Shown here in pieces: positions 1 through 7,708 of a stretch of DNA of 54,739 nt (its first letter is position 1; each line of letters starts with the position of its first letter). The notes under the pieces are model-generated. The model had not been told where the DNA came from. It ran no database searches and saw only the letters and a list, made by a program, of their open reading frames with translations. The position numbers were made by a program, and so were the translations under genes. The DNA is from Planctomycetota bacterium (GTDB taxonomy: Bacteria; Planctomycetota; MHYJ01; JACPRB01). Where the stretch lies: positions 1 to 54,739 of the forward strand of contig JACQVR010000114.1 of assembly GCA_016209705.1 (NCBI GenBank), given 5' to 3'.

Positions 1-182
1 GAGAAGTTCCATCGGCAGCGATCGAGGCCCCCTCCCTCTCGCCCCGCCTTCGAGTATACCCTAAACTGGCGCAGGCGGGCGGCGCGGCCCCCCTCCCCGT
101 GAAACTGAAGTCGAGTCAGGCAAACGCCCGCCGGGAATCGAAAATCGAGAATCTTTGCGTTTATTGACGAACTCCCGTCTGC

Positions 183-194
183 TACATTGCCCGC
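183..194 (+). promoter_or_regulatory. -10 element of a probable leaderless promoter for the first thiolase
   Basis: TACATT lies at 183-188, six bases before the GTG at 195, and no Shine-Dalgarno sequence is visible. This places the predicted transcription start on the start codon. No convincing -35 is seen at 17 bp, so this is weaker than the other leaderless promoters in the window. Confidence 0.4.
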
Positions 195-1376
195 GTGAAT
201 GACGCCTGGATCCTGTCGGCCAAGCGGACGCCGATCGGGAAATTCCTCGGGGCTTTCGCGGATACCCCGCCCGCCGACCTGGGCGCCGCCGCCGCCCGGG
301 CCGCCCTGGACGCCTGCGGAGCCAAGCCGGAATCCGTCGATGAGGTCATCTTCGGCTGCGCCCGCCAAGCGGGCAACGGTCCGAACATCGCCCGCCAGAT
401 CGTCCGCCGGTCGGGGCTTCCCGACGCCGTTCCCGCCGTCACGATCAACAAAGCCTGCGCCTCGGGGTTGAAGGCGATCGCCCTGGCGCGACAATCGATC
501 GCGCTCGGCGAGGCCGATCTGATCCTGGCGGGCGGCACGGAAAGCATGAGCCGGGTGCCCTTTCTGCTCGACCGCTCTCGAACGGGATACCGCCTGGGCC
601 ATGCCGAGGCGGTCGACGCCATGTACCGGGACGGTTTTCTCTGCCCCCTGTGCGGCGACCTCATGGGGAAGACGGCCGAGCGGCTGGCGCATCAGTACCA
701 GATCAACCGCGAGGAACAGGATCGCTTCGCGGCCGAAAGCCAGCAACGATGCGAATCCGCGCGCAAGGCGGGACGCTTCAAGGACGAATTGGTTCCAACG
801 ACCGCGGCGCGCCCGGGCAAGGCGGGCGTCCCGGTGGACGCCGACGAGCATCCGCGCGACGGCGTGACGGCCGATTCCCTGGCCAAACTGCCTCCCGTGT
901 TCGATCCGAAGGGCACGGTCCACGCGGGCAACTCGAGCGGCATCGTGGACGGCGCAGCCGCCGTGGTCGTCGCGTCCACGGCCAAGATGAAGGAACTGGG
1001 GGCCGCGCCGCTGGCGCGCATCGTCGGGTCGACGGTCGCCGGCGTCGATCCCGCCGTCATGGGCATCGGTCCCGTGCCGGCCCTTCGCCGGCTGGAGGAG
1101 AAGACCGGCTGGCGTCTGGACGACATCGATCTCATCGAACTGAACGAGGCGTTCGCGGCCCAAGTGCTGGCGTGCGACCGCGAGTTGCATTTCGACCGGA
1201 GCCGCCTGAACGTCAACGGCGGGGCGATCGCGCTGGGACATCCCATCGGAGCCACGGGGACGCGGGTCGTCGTGACGCTCCTTCACGAAATGAAACGCCG
1301 AGGGGTCCGGCGGGGCCTGGCGACCCTCTGCGTCAGCGGGGGGATGGGCATGGCGATGGCGTTCGAGAGGGGATAG
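195..1376 (+). CDS. Acetyl-CoA C-acetyltransferase (thiolase)
   Basis: A 393-residue thiolase of normal length for the biosynthetic/degradative acetyl-CoA acetyltransferase family. It condenses two acetyl-CoA or cleaves 3-ketoacyl-CoA. The nucleophile cysteine is C88 in NKACASG. The later signatures NEAFAAQ, GGAIALGHPIGATGTR and the second active-site cysteine in CVSGGMGMAM are all present. The start is GTG; the only nearby ATG (199) is out of frame. With the downstream 3-hydroxyacyl-CoA dehydrogenase, enoyl-CoA hydratase and a second thiolase it forms a short-chain acyl-CoA cluster (butanoate or beta-oxidation type). Direction of flux and chain length cannot be read from the sequence. Confidence 0.93.
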   Translation: MNDAWILSAKRTPIGKFLGAFADTPPADLGAAAARAALDACGAKPESVDEVIFGCARQAGNGPNIARQIVRRSGLPDAVPAVTINKACASGLKAIALARQSIALGEADLILAGGTESMSRVPFLLDRSRTGYRLGHAEAVDAMYRDGFLCPLCGDLMGKTAERLAHQYQINREEQDRFAAESQQRCESARKAGRFKDELVPTTAARPGKAGVPVDADEHPRDGVTADSLAKLPPVFDPKGTVHAGNSSGIVDGAAAVVVASTAKMKELGAAPLARIVGSTVAGVDPAVMGIGPVPALRRLEEKTGWRLDDIDLIELNEAFAAQVLACDRELHFDRSRLNVNGGAIALGHPIGATGTRVVVTLLHEMKRRGVRRGLATLCVSGGMGMAMAFERG

Positions 1377-1795
1377 GGTGATGCCAAGAGATAGGGAGAT
1401 AGGATTCAAGGAGATAGGGTGATGCGGGGAGATAGGGTGATACGGTCATGCAATGCTATTTCCCCATCTCCACGCATCTCCACATCCCCTTGAGGATCGG
1501 GAGATAAAATGCAAAGGAGATGGAGTGATGCGGGGAAATAGGGTGATACGGTCATGGAATGCTATCTCCCCATCTCCATGCATCTCCACATCCCCTTGGA
1601 GATCGGGAGATAAACAAAATGCAAAGGAGATGGGGTGATGCGGGGAGATAGGGAGATGGGAGTTCCGCTCGACGGCGATCCCGAGAAAGGGCTTCCCTTT
1701 CCTTGGCTTTGGTCTTGGCCTCTTTTCTTCCTTGTCCGCATCTCCAATATCTCCTATATCTCCCTATCTCCTTAAATTCTTATCTGGTAATCCCC
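1377..1795. repeat. Tandem, self-complementary purine/pyrimidine repeat block (GGAGATAGGG family)
   Basis: No gene is seen here. About two and a half copies of a 106-110 bp unit are present: the phrase gatgcgggga starts at 1421, 1527 and 1637. Each unit has a purine-rich half (ggagatagggtgat) and a pyrimidine-rich half (atctccccatctcc), so it can fold on itself. A third inverted arm (1713-1770, ending in tatctccctatctcc) follows, just before the next gene. Short frames through it are repeat shadows. Confidence 0.85.
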
Positions 1796-2212
1796 ATGGA
1801 CTTTGAAAAACTCGCCAAGCAGGTGGAAAAACTGGAGCGGTCGAGCGCCGGTTTCGGCGGAACCGCGGAATCGCGCGCCCAGGCGATGAAGAACTTCGCG
1901 GAAACGGTGCGCGACATCCTGACGGCGTTCCTGAAGGAGCGCCGCGAGCCGATCCGGCCGGGCCATCTCTTTCGCGATGCCGCCGCCAAAGGCTTCGTCC
2001 CCGGCGACATCGCGGATCGCGGCGAGAACCTCCTCATTCGATGGGCCGGCCGCGTCACGCCTCGGGATGAAAAAACCATTGCGGAGGACGCGGGCCACAT
2101 GGGGGACGTGGCGGCCAAGCTCCTTCCCGTGCTGAAAGCGTACCGAAAGGAAGAAGAGAAGCCAGAAGTCAGAAGCCAGAAGCCGGAAGCCGGAAGTCAG
2201 AAACCAGAATAA
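1796..2212 (+). CDS. Small uncharacterised helical protein with a repeat-derived C-terminus
   Basis: A 138-residue soluble, mostly helical, charged protein (MDFEKLAKQVEKLE at the N-terminus) with no signal peptide or membrane segment. I do not recognise the family. The ATG at 1796 is the first plausible start after the upstream repeat block; the frame is open further upstream only through repeat sequence. The last 20 or so residues (EVRSQKPEAGSQKPE) are encoded by the gaagtcagaagccagaa repeat, so the native C-terminus probably ended earlier and was extended by repeat insertion. It lies between a thiolase and a 3-hydroxyacyl-CoA dehydrogenase in the same direction, but nothing in it suggests a catalytic role. 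Confidence 0.6.
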   Translation: MDFEKLAKQVEKLERSSAGFGGTAESRAQAMKNFAETVRDILTAFLKERREPIRPGHLFRDAAAKGFVPGDIADRGENLLIRWAGRVTPRDEKTIAEDAGHMGDVAAKLLPVLKAYRKEEEKPEVRSQKPEAGSQKPE

Positions 2213-2305
2213 GGAGGGCGCGTCGCATACTTTGGTTGATTTTCGATTCTCGATTCTGGATGCTGGATTCTCTTCTGGCTTCTGACTCCTGGCTTCTTTG
2301 GAATG
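2150..2305. repeat. Inverted pair of GAAGCCAGAAGTCAGAA-type repeats
   Basis: The left arm (about 2156-2210) reads gaagccagaagtcagaag and variants, and the right arm (about 2240-2300) reads ttctggcttctgactcctgg, its reverse complement with word-level substitutions. Together they can form a long imperfect hairpin at the junction between two co-directional genes. The left arm is translated as the tail of the preceding protein. Confidence 0.7.
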
Positions 2306-2313
2306 GACTTCAC

Positions 2314-3171
2314 ATGGCCATCCTACGTGTAGGCGTCGTCGGGTGCGGGCTCATGGGATCCGGAATCGCCCAAGTTTGCGCCCAAAAGGGATTTCCCACG
2401 ATCATCCGCGAGGTGTCGGAGGAACTCCTCAAGAAAGGCATGGACCGGATCCGCGCCTTTCTTCAGGAAGGAGTGCGCCGGGGCAAGATCGCCCAGGATG
2501 AGATGAACCGCACGCTCGGCCAGATCTCCGGAACGACGGCGTTCGGCGATTTGAAGGACTGCGATCTGGTCATCGAAGCGGTGGTCGAGAATCTGGACGA
2601 GAAGCGCAAGGTCTTCTCCGAGCTCGACCGGACCTGCAAGCCGGAGGCGATCCTCGCCAGCAATACGTCGAGCATTTCTCTGACCGCCTTGGCCGCGGCC
2701 ACCCGCCGTCCCGAGCGGGTTCTGGGATTGCATTTCATGAACCCCGTGCCGATCATGAAGCTCGTGGAGATCGTCCGTCCGGAAGGGACGAGCGAAGCCA
2801 CGTACGCGCTAGCCCGGGCGTTCGCGGAATCGCTCGGAAAGACCGTCATCACGGCGAAGGATACGCCGGGCTTCATCGTGAATCTCCTGCTGGTCCCGTA
2901 TCTGTGCGAAGCGGTCCGAGCGCTCGAATCGGGACTGGCGACCCGGGAAGACATCGACACCGGCATGGAGCTGGGCTGCGGAGTTCCGATGGGCCCGCTC
3001 AAGCTGCTGGATCTGGTGGGACTGGACACGACCCTTTATATCGCCGACGTGCTCTTCGAAGAGTTCCGCACGCCCAAGTACGCCGCCCCGCCGTTGCTGC
3101 GGCGCATGGTGCGGGCCGGTCGTCTCGGACGGAAATCGGGCGTGGGTTTTTATGAATACGCTTCTCGCTAG
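2314..3171 (+). CDS. 3-hydroxybutyryl-CoA / 3-hydroxyacyl-CoA dehydrogenase
   Basis: A 285-residue NAD(P)-dependent 3-hydroxyacyl-CoA dehydrogenase of the stand-alone bacterial type (usually about 282 residues). It oxidises 3-hydroxyacyl-CoA or reduces acetoacetyl-CoA. The Rossmann motif GCGLMG spans residues 10-15. SNTSS, the catalytic histidine in GLHFMNPVPIMKLVEIV, and DTPGFIVN are intact, and the C-terminal domain carries the usual GPLKLLDLVGLD. The ATG at 2314 gives the family-typical N-terminus; the frame upstream is repeat. The stop overlaps the next gene (cyclophilin, ATG at 3152) by 20 bases, so the two are probably co-transcribed. The adjacent thiolase and the enoyl-CoA hydratase support a short-chain acyl-CoA pathway. 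Confidence 0.92.
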   Translation: MAILRVGVVGCGLMGSGIAQVCAQKGFPTIIREVSEELLKKGMDRIRAFLQEGVRRGKIAQDEMNRTLGQISGTTAFGDLKDCDLVIEAVVENLDEKRKVFSELDRTCKPEAILASNTSSISLTALAAATRRPERVLGLHFMNPVPIMKLVEIVRPEGTSEATYALARAFAESLGKTVITAKDTPGFIVNLLLVPYLCEAVRALESGLATREDIDTGMELGCGVPMGPLKLLDLVGLDTTLYIADVLFEEFRTPKYAAPPLLRRMVRAGRLGRKSGVGFYEYASR

Positions 3172-4111
3172 CCTCGCGATCGCCCTGAGCGCGGCGGCCG
3201 GGGCGCAGGAACAGGAACGCGATTCCGCGGCTCCTCCCGCCATTCGAATCAAACTCGAGTGCGATACCCGGCGGTTGAATCCCGGCGCGCCGATGTGGGT
3301 CCGGTTCGTCATCGAAAATGCGACGGACCAGCCGGCGGACCTGGATGAGCCCGCGGACTACCTGGCCGGCCTGGAAATCAAGGATCCCGCCGGCCGCGTT
3401 CTCAAGTCCGCCGCCGCCTCCAAGGAGAAACGGCGGACGTCCGCGGTCGATGGGCGGGGATTCATCGGCCGGGCCGTCGATCTCCGGCCCGCCCTGGCCG
3501 GGCTCACGTACGACGAGGGCCCGTTCGAATTCGTCTGGAAATGGGCGGGCGCCGAGTCCAACGTCCTGCGCCCCTTCGTCATCCGGGATTGGGTGGCGAC
3601 GATCGAGACGACGCATGGGGACCTCACGATCGAGTTCTATCCCGAGGATGCCCCCCGACATGTCCTGAATTTCCTCGACTTGGCCCGAAACAAGTTCTAT
3701 GACGGGCTCACCTTCCATCGCGTCATTCCCGGCTTCGTCGCTCAGGCCGCGCGCGGCGCTCGGCCGCCCAATTATCGCCTGAAAGCGGAATTCAACGAGC
3801 GCAAGCACCTGTTCGGAACGGTGTCCATGGCGCGCTCGGAGGATCCCGACAGCGCGGCGACGGAGTTCTTCATCTGCCTGGCCGCGCTGGAATCGCTGGA
3901 TGGGAGATATACGGTATTCGGCCAGATGATCGCGGGAGAGCCGGTCTTGCGCGACATCGAAAAAGTGAAGACCGATCACAGCCCCTGCGCCCGATGCGGC
4001 AAGGCCCTTGAGGCGGCGTACACGCCCTGCTGCCGCCAGCACCATGAAGACCGCCCGGAAGTGGATGTGGTGATCAAGAAGGTGACGTTGGCCGAGAAGA
4101 AACCGAAGTGA
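3152..4111 (+). CDS. Secreted cyclophilin-type peptidyl-prolyl isomerase with a zinc-knuckle-like insertion
   Basis: A 319-residue protein: signal peptide (MNTLLASLAIALSAAAGAQ), a beta-rich N-terminal domain of about 140 residues, then a cyclophilin domain starting at VATIETTHGDLTIEFYPEDAP. The cyclophilin core motif appears as FHRVIPGFVAQAARG, and the usual GSQFFI is degenerate (ATEFFICLA). Near residues 278-300 a Cys/His-rich stretch (CARCGK, then CCRQHH) looks like a metal-binding loop not found in ordinary cyclophilins. It should act outside the cytoplasm as a proline isomerase or chaperone. It overlaps the dehydrogenase gene by 20 bases. A paralogous architecture follows at 4459, so the N-terminal domain plus cyclophilin is a repeated design here. 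Confidence 0.85.
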   Translation: MNTLLASLAIALSAAAGAQEQERDSAAPPAIRIKLECDTRRLNPGAPMWVRFVIENATDQPADLDEPADYLAGLEIKDPAGRVLKSAAASKEKRRTSAVDGRGFIGRAVDLRPALAGLTYDEGPFEFVWKWAGAESNVLRPFVIRDWVATIETTHGDLTIEFYPEDAPRHVLNFLDLARNKFYDGLTFHRVIPGFVAQAARGARPPNYRLKAEFNERKHLFGTVSMARSEDPDSAATEFFICLAALESLDGRYTVFGQMIAGEPVLRDIEKVKTDHSPCARCGKALEAAYTPCCRQHHEDRPEVDVVIKKVTLAEKKPK

Positions 4112-4146
4112 CGGCGTTCGAGGGCACGCAGGAGTCGCCCCTCGAC

Positions 4147-4450
4147 GTTGCTCGGGGCAGGGAGCGCGCGGAGAAGAGATAATCACCACGGAGACACGGA
4201 GTCACGGAGAAAAATCTGGGGGATGTGGAGATTGCCGGAGATATGGAGATCGAAAGGAGCCCGATGGAGCCGACTCTACCCCAAAAAAATATCTCCTTAT
4301 CTCCCCCATCTCCAGATCTCCTCAAAAAATATCTCCCTATCTCCCCCCATCTCCAGATCTCCTCAAAAAATCTTCTCCATGTCTCCGTGTCTCCGTGGTA
4401 ATTTTCTGCTCCGTACTCTCCGTCTTCTCCGCGTCCTCGCACTCAAAGGA
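4147..4450. repeat. Palindromic MITE-like element, copy A (CCACGGAGACACGGAG termini)
   Basis: About 300 bp without a gene. The left end carries cggagaagagataatc and ccacggagacacggag; the right end carries the reverse complement ctccgtgtctccgtgg followed by ctccgtcttctccgcg. That gives terminal inverted repeats of about 60-70 bp around a core of ggagatatggagatcgaa and atctccccatctccagatct. Copies B (5432) and C (54578) share the left half nearly base for base. No transposase is encoded. The right edge (aaggag at 4445) supplies the ribosome binding site of the next gene. Confidence 0.8.
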
Positions 4451-4458
4451 GAATAGGC

Positions 4459-5409
4459 ATGATACGATGGATGTTTGCGGCGGTGGGCTGGATCATGACC
4501 GCGACCGCGACCGTGGGCCAGGATCCGCCGGCGATGGCGCTGACGCTGGCGGTGGACCGGACCCAGGTGGCGGTCGGCGAGGACTTCCAATTCGAGGTGA
4601 AGCTGGAGAACACGGGATCGCAGCCGCGGGAAATCGCGCAGCTCCTGTACGAGGAACGCTCGATCGGCTTCGAGGTTAGCGCGCAATGGGGCGAGGTGAA
4701 AAAGGACTACGCGCTGGGCGTCATCCGGCCCGACCCGCACATCATGCTCCAGCTTCCGTTGCCGAAGGTCACGCTGGAGCCCGGCAAGTCGCTCACCTTG
4801 CTGCACCGCATGCCGGCCATCGCGGTCGGAAAGCTCACCGTCATGGCCACATACGCGGGCGTGACTCCGGCCTTGACCTCCGCCCCCGTGTCGCTGGAGG
4901 TGCAGCCCGCTCCGGCGGGCGGCAAGCTCGCCGCCGTCGTGGAGACCGAGAACCTCGGAACGTTTTCGATCGAGCTGCTTCCCGAAGCCGCTCCGGCGAA
5001 CGTGACGCATTTCGTCTCGCTCGTGAAGCGCGGATTCTACGACGGCCTGCTCGTCCATCGCATCGTCCGCGGAAGCTGGATCCAGAGCGGCTGTCCGTAT
5101 GGCGACGGCTACGGCTGGCCGGGTTACACGGTTCGGGCGGAGCTCGATGAGAAGCGATCTCACGAGCGCGGTACGGTGGCCCTGTGCAGTTTCGGAAAAT
5201 CGAACTACACGGGCTCGCAGTTCTATATCAGCCTGTCCGACCTTCCCACGCACACGGGACGATACACGGTCATCGGCAAGGTGTCCGAATCGGACATGGA
5301 AAAAGTCGTGGTCCCGATCGGCAAGAAGGAGGTGGACAAGAATACGGACAGCCCCCGGGAGCCGATCAAGATCAAGAGCGTGACGATCCGGGCGGTCCAA
5401 CAGTCCTGA
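4459..5409 (+). CDS. Secreted cyclophilin-type peptidyl-prolyl isomerase (second copy)
   Basis: A 316-residue protein with a signal peptide (MIRWMFAAVGWIMTATATVGQ), an Ig-like or beta-rich N-terminal domain (about residues 25-150, containing VGEDFQFEVKLENTGSQPRE) and a cyclophilin domain from about residue 160 (VVETENLGTFSIELLPEAAP, FYDGLLVHRIVRGSWIQSGCP, TGSQFYISLSDLP). Like its upstream neighbour it pairs a substrate-like or adhesive N-domain with an isomerase domain, but it lacks the Cys/His loop. A clear Shine-Dalgarno (aaggag, seven bases before ATG) is donated by the end of repeat element A. Role inferred: folding of exported proteins. Confidence 0.87.
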   Translation: MIRWMFAAVGWIMTATATVGQDPPAMALTLAVDRTQVAVGEDFQFEVKLENTGSQPREIAQLLYEERSIGFEVSAQWGEVKKDYALGVIRPDPHIMLQLPLPKVTLEPGKSLTLLHRMPAIAVGKLTVMATYAGVTPALTSAPVSLEVQPAPAGGKLAAVVETENLGTFSIELLPEAAPANVTHFVSLVKRGFYDGLLVHRIVRGSWIQSGCPYGDGYGWPGYTVRAELDEKRSHERGTVALCSFGKSNYTGSQFYISLSDLPTHTGRYTVIGKVSESDMEKVVVPIGKKEVDKNTDSPREPIKIKSVTIRAVQQS

Positions 5410-5431
5410 GTCCGGAAGCGGCCTCTTTCTG

Positions 5432-5627
5432 AGCTCGGGAGATCCCGGAGGAGTAGGAGCGCAGGGAGAAGAGATAATCACCACGGAGACACGGAGGCAC
5501 GGAGAAAAATCTGGGGGGATATGGAGATTGCTGGAGATATGGAGATCGAAGGGTGTGTTCGACGGAGCCAACGCTCCCCAAAAAATATCTCCTTATCTCC
5601 CCCCATCTCCAGATCTCCTTGGCGCCG
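5432..5627. repeat. MITE-like element, copy B (truncated)
   Basis: Same left half as copy A (gagaagagataatcacca, ggagacacggaggcacgg, ggagatatggagatcgaa), followed by atctccccccatctccag, then it stops abruptly before the enoyl-CoA hydratase leader. The right terminal inverted repeat seen in copy A is missing. No gene is seen in this gap. Confidence 0.75.
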
Positions 5628-5654
5628 AGTGAACCTGATTGCGCGAGGAGACCC

Positions 5655-6437
5655 ATGAACACCGCTACGATCAAGTTGGAAGAACGGGACGGAATCGCGG
5701 TTGTCACCGTGAACCGTCCCGAGAAGCTCAACGCGCTGAACGGAACGGTCATCGCGGAGTTGCATGAAACGTTTTCCGCGTTGAAATCAAAACCTGAAAT
5801 TCGCTCGGTCGTCCTGACCGGGGCGGGGGACAAGGCGTTCATCGCCGGCGCCGACATCGCCGAACTGGCGGCCTGCGATCCGGCGGCAGCCCGGGAAAAC
5901 GCCCGACGCGGACAGGCCTTGACGCTCGCGATCGAACATCTGGGCAAACCGGTCATCGCCGCCGTCAACGGTTACGCGCTGGGGGGAGGGTGCGAGCTGG
6001 CGCTGGCCTGTTCCATGCGCCTCGCCTCGGAAAACGCCAAACTGGGACAGCCGGAAGTGAAGCTGGGCATCATCTGCGGCTATGGAGGATCCCAGCGGCT
6101 CCCCCGGTTGGTCGGGCGCGGGAGGGCGCTGGAGATGCTCCTGTCGGGCGAGCCGATCGATGCCGCGGAAGCGCTTCGCATCGGACTGGTGAACCGGGTC
6201 GTGAAACGGGAAGCCTTGCTCGGCGAAGCGGAGGCGCTGGCGCGGAAGTTCCTTGCGGTCGGCCCGGTCGCGGTCAATTATACCCTGGAGGCGGTGGATC
6301 GCGGATTGGACCTGCCGCTGGAAAAGGCGCTCGAATGGGAGGCGGAGCTCTTCAGCCGGTGCTTCGCGACGAGCGACATGAAGGAAGGCACGCGGGCTTT
6401 CCTGGAAAAGCGCGCCCCGAAATTCACGGGGCGCTGA
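5655..6437 (+). CDS. Enoyl-CoA hydratase / crotonase
   Basis: A 260-residue crotonase-fold enzyme of standard length. It hydrates trans-2-enoyl-CoA to 3-hydroxyacyl-CoA. Visible signatures are NRPEKLNALN, the oxyanion-hole segments GAGDKAFIAGADIAEL and AVNGYALGGGCELALAC, and GQPEVKLGIICGYGGSQRLPRLVG. The two catalytic glutamates of hydratases (in CELALAC and GQPEVKLG) are both present, which favours hydratase over other crotonase activities. The ATG at 5655 is preceded by gaggag. It completes the set dehydrogenase, hydratase and thiolase around it, although repeats and cyclophilin genes separate the members. Confidence 0.92.
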   Translation: MNTATIKLEERDGIAVVTVNRPEKLNALNGTVIAELHETFSALKSKPEIRSVVLTGAGDKAFIAGADIAELAACDPAAARENARRGQALTLAIEHLGKPVIAAVNGYALGGGCELALACSMRLASENAKLGQPEVKLGIICGYGGSQRLPRLVGRGRALEMLLSGEPIDAAEALRIGLVNRVVKREALLGEAEALARKFLAVGPVAVNYTLEAVDRGLDLPLEKALEWEAELFSRCFATSDMKEGTRAFLEKRAPKFTGR

Positions 6438-6499
6438 AACGTGGTGACTAAGGTTATTTCGGACGGCGGACATCAGATATCGGATATCGGGCTTTCTTT

Positions 6500-7708
6500 A
6501 TGAACGACCATGACATCGTCATCATCGATGGCGCCCGAACCGCGTGGGCGGAGTACTCGGGAACGCCCGGATTCGGGCTCTTCAAGGACGTCTCGTGCGT
6601 GGACCTGGGCGCGGCGGCCGCGCGGGCCGCGATCGAGAAGAGCAAGGTCAAGCCCGAGTGGATCGACCACGTCATCATCGGAAACGCGATGCAGACCAGC
6701 GCCGATTCGATTTACGGCGCGCGCCACGTGGGCCTGAAGGCGCGCTGCCGGATCGAGACGCCTGCGCTGACCATCAACCGCCTCTGCGGGTCGGGTCTCG
6801 AAGCGGTGGCGCTGGCGGGCCGATTCCTGGCGGCGGGCGAGGCCGCCTGGGTGCTCGCCGGCGGCATGGAATCGATGAGCCAAGCTCCGCACGTGATCCG
6901 CGGCCTGCGCGGAAGCGAGATCCGCTTCGGCGCGGAACTGAAAATCGAGGATTCGCTCTTCGTCAATCTCAAAGATACCCACTGCAACCTGTTCATGGCC
7001 GAGACGGCGCAAAACTGCGCGAAGAAGTACGGCATCACGCGCCAAGCCCAGGACGAATACGCACTGCGAAGCCACGTGGAAGGAGCCAAGGCGGTCAAAG
7101 AAGGTCGCTTCAAGGACGAGACCGTCGCGGTGCCCGCCCGGCGCCGCCGGGAAGAGATCCTCGTGACCACCGATGATCACATCAAGCCGGAGACGACGTT
7201 GGAGAAACTGGCCGCCTTGCCGCCGGCCTTCGGCAAGGACGGCACGGTGACGGCGGGGAACGCGAGCGGCATCGTGGATGGCGCGGCGGCGGTGGTGGTC
7301 ACGACGGCGGCGGAAGCGGCGGCCAAAGGCGCCGCGCCGCTGGGACGCGTCGTGACGACCGTGGCCGTGGGCGTCGCCCCGGAGCTGATGGGAATGGGGC
7401 CCGCGCCGGCCATCCGACAGGCGTTGCAGAAGGCCAAAATGAAGCTGGACGAGATCGATCTGTTCGAAATCAACGAAGCGTTCGCCGCGCAATACCTGGC
7501 GGTCGAGAAGGACCTGAAGCTCGACCGCGCCAAGGTGAACGTCAACGGTGGCTCGATCGCATTGGGCCATCCTCTCGGCGCGACGGGAACGCGTTTGATC
7601 CTCACCCTCCTCTACGAACTGAAGCGCCGCCGGAAAAAGTTCGGCATCGCCTCCGCCTGCATCGGCGGCGGCCAGGGGATCGCGATGATCCTCGAGTGCG
7701 TGGGATGA
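6500..7708 (+). CDS. Acetyl-CoA acetyltransferase / 3-ketoacyl-CoA thiolase (second copy)
   Basis: A 402-residue thiolase, only distantly similar to the one at 195. The nucleophile cysteine lies in INRLCGSGLEA; NEAFAAQ, GGSIALGHPLGATGTR and the second cysteine in SACIGGGQGIAM are intact. The insert after the nucleophile (SLFVNLKDTHCNLFMAETAQNCAKKY) fits the acetyl-CoA acetyltransferase group. The leader has the small palindromic repeat gatatcggatatcggg and no obvious Shine-Dalgarno. The TGA stop overlaps the ATG of the adenosine deaminase (ATGA at 7705), indicating translational coupling. Two thiolases in one cluster suggest different chain-length preferences or opposite flux; this is inference. 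Confidence 0.92.
   Translation: MNDHDIVIIDGARTAWAEYSGTPGFGLFKDVSCVDLGAAAARAAIEKSKVKPEWIDHVIIGNAMQTSADSIYGARHVGLKARCRIETPALTINRLCGSGLEAVALAGRFLAAGEAAWVLAGGMESMSQAPHVIRGLRGSEIRFGAELKIEDSLFVNLKDTHCNLFMAETAQNCAKKYGITRQAQDEYALRSHVEGAKAVKEGRFKDETVAVPARRRREEILVTTDDHIKPETTLEKLAALPPAFGKDGTVTAGNASGIVDGAAAVVVTTAAEAAAKGAAPLGRVVTTVAVGVAPELMGMGPAPAIRQALQKAKMKLDEIDLFEINEAFAAQYLAVEKDLKLDRAKVNVNGGSIALGHPLGATGTRLILTLLYELKRRRKKFGIASACIGGGQGIAMILECVG

Noticed and set aside
182..664. Minus-strand frame overlapping the first thiolase
   Set aside because: The plus-strand thiolase has full family motifs across the same bases, and the antisense protein has none.
1453..1747. Two 61-codon frames in the GGAGAT block
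   Set aside because: They are read entirely through tandem repeat sequence and have no Shine-Dalgarno or recognisable protein.
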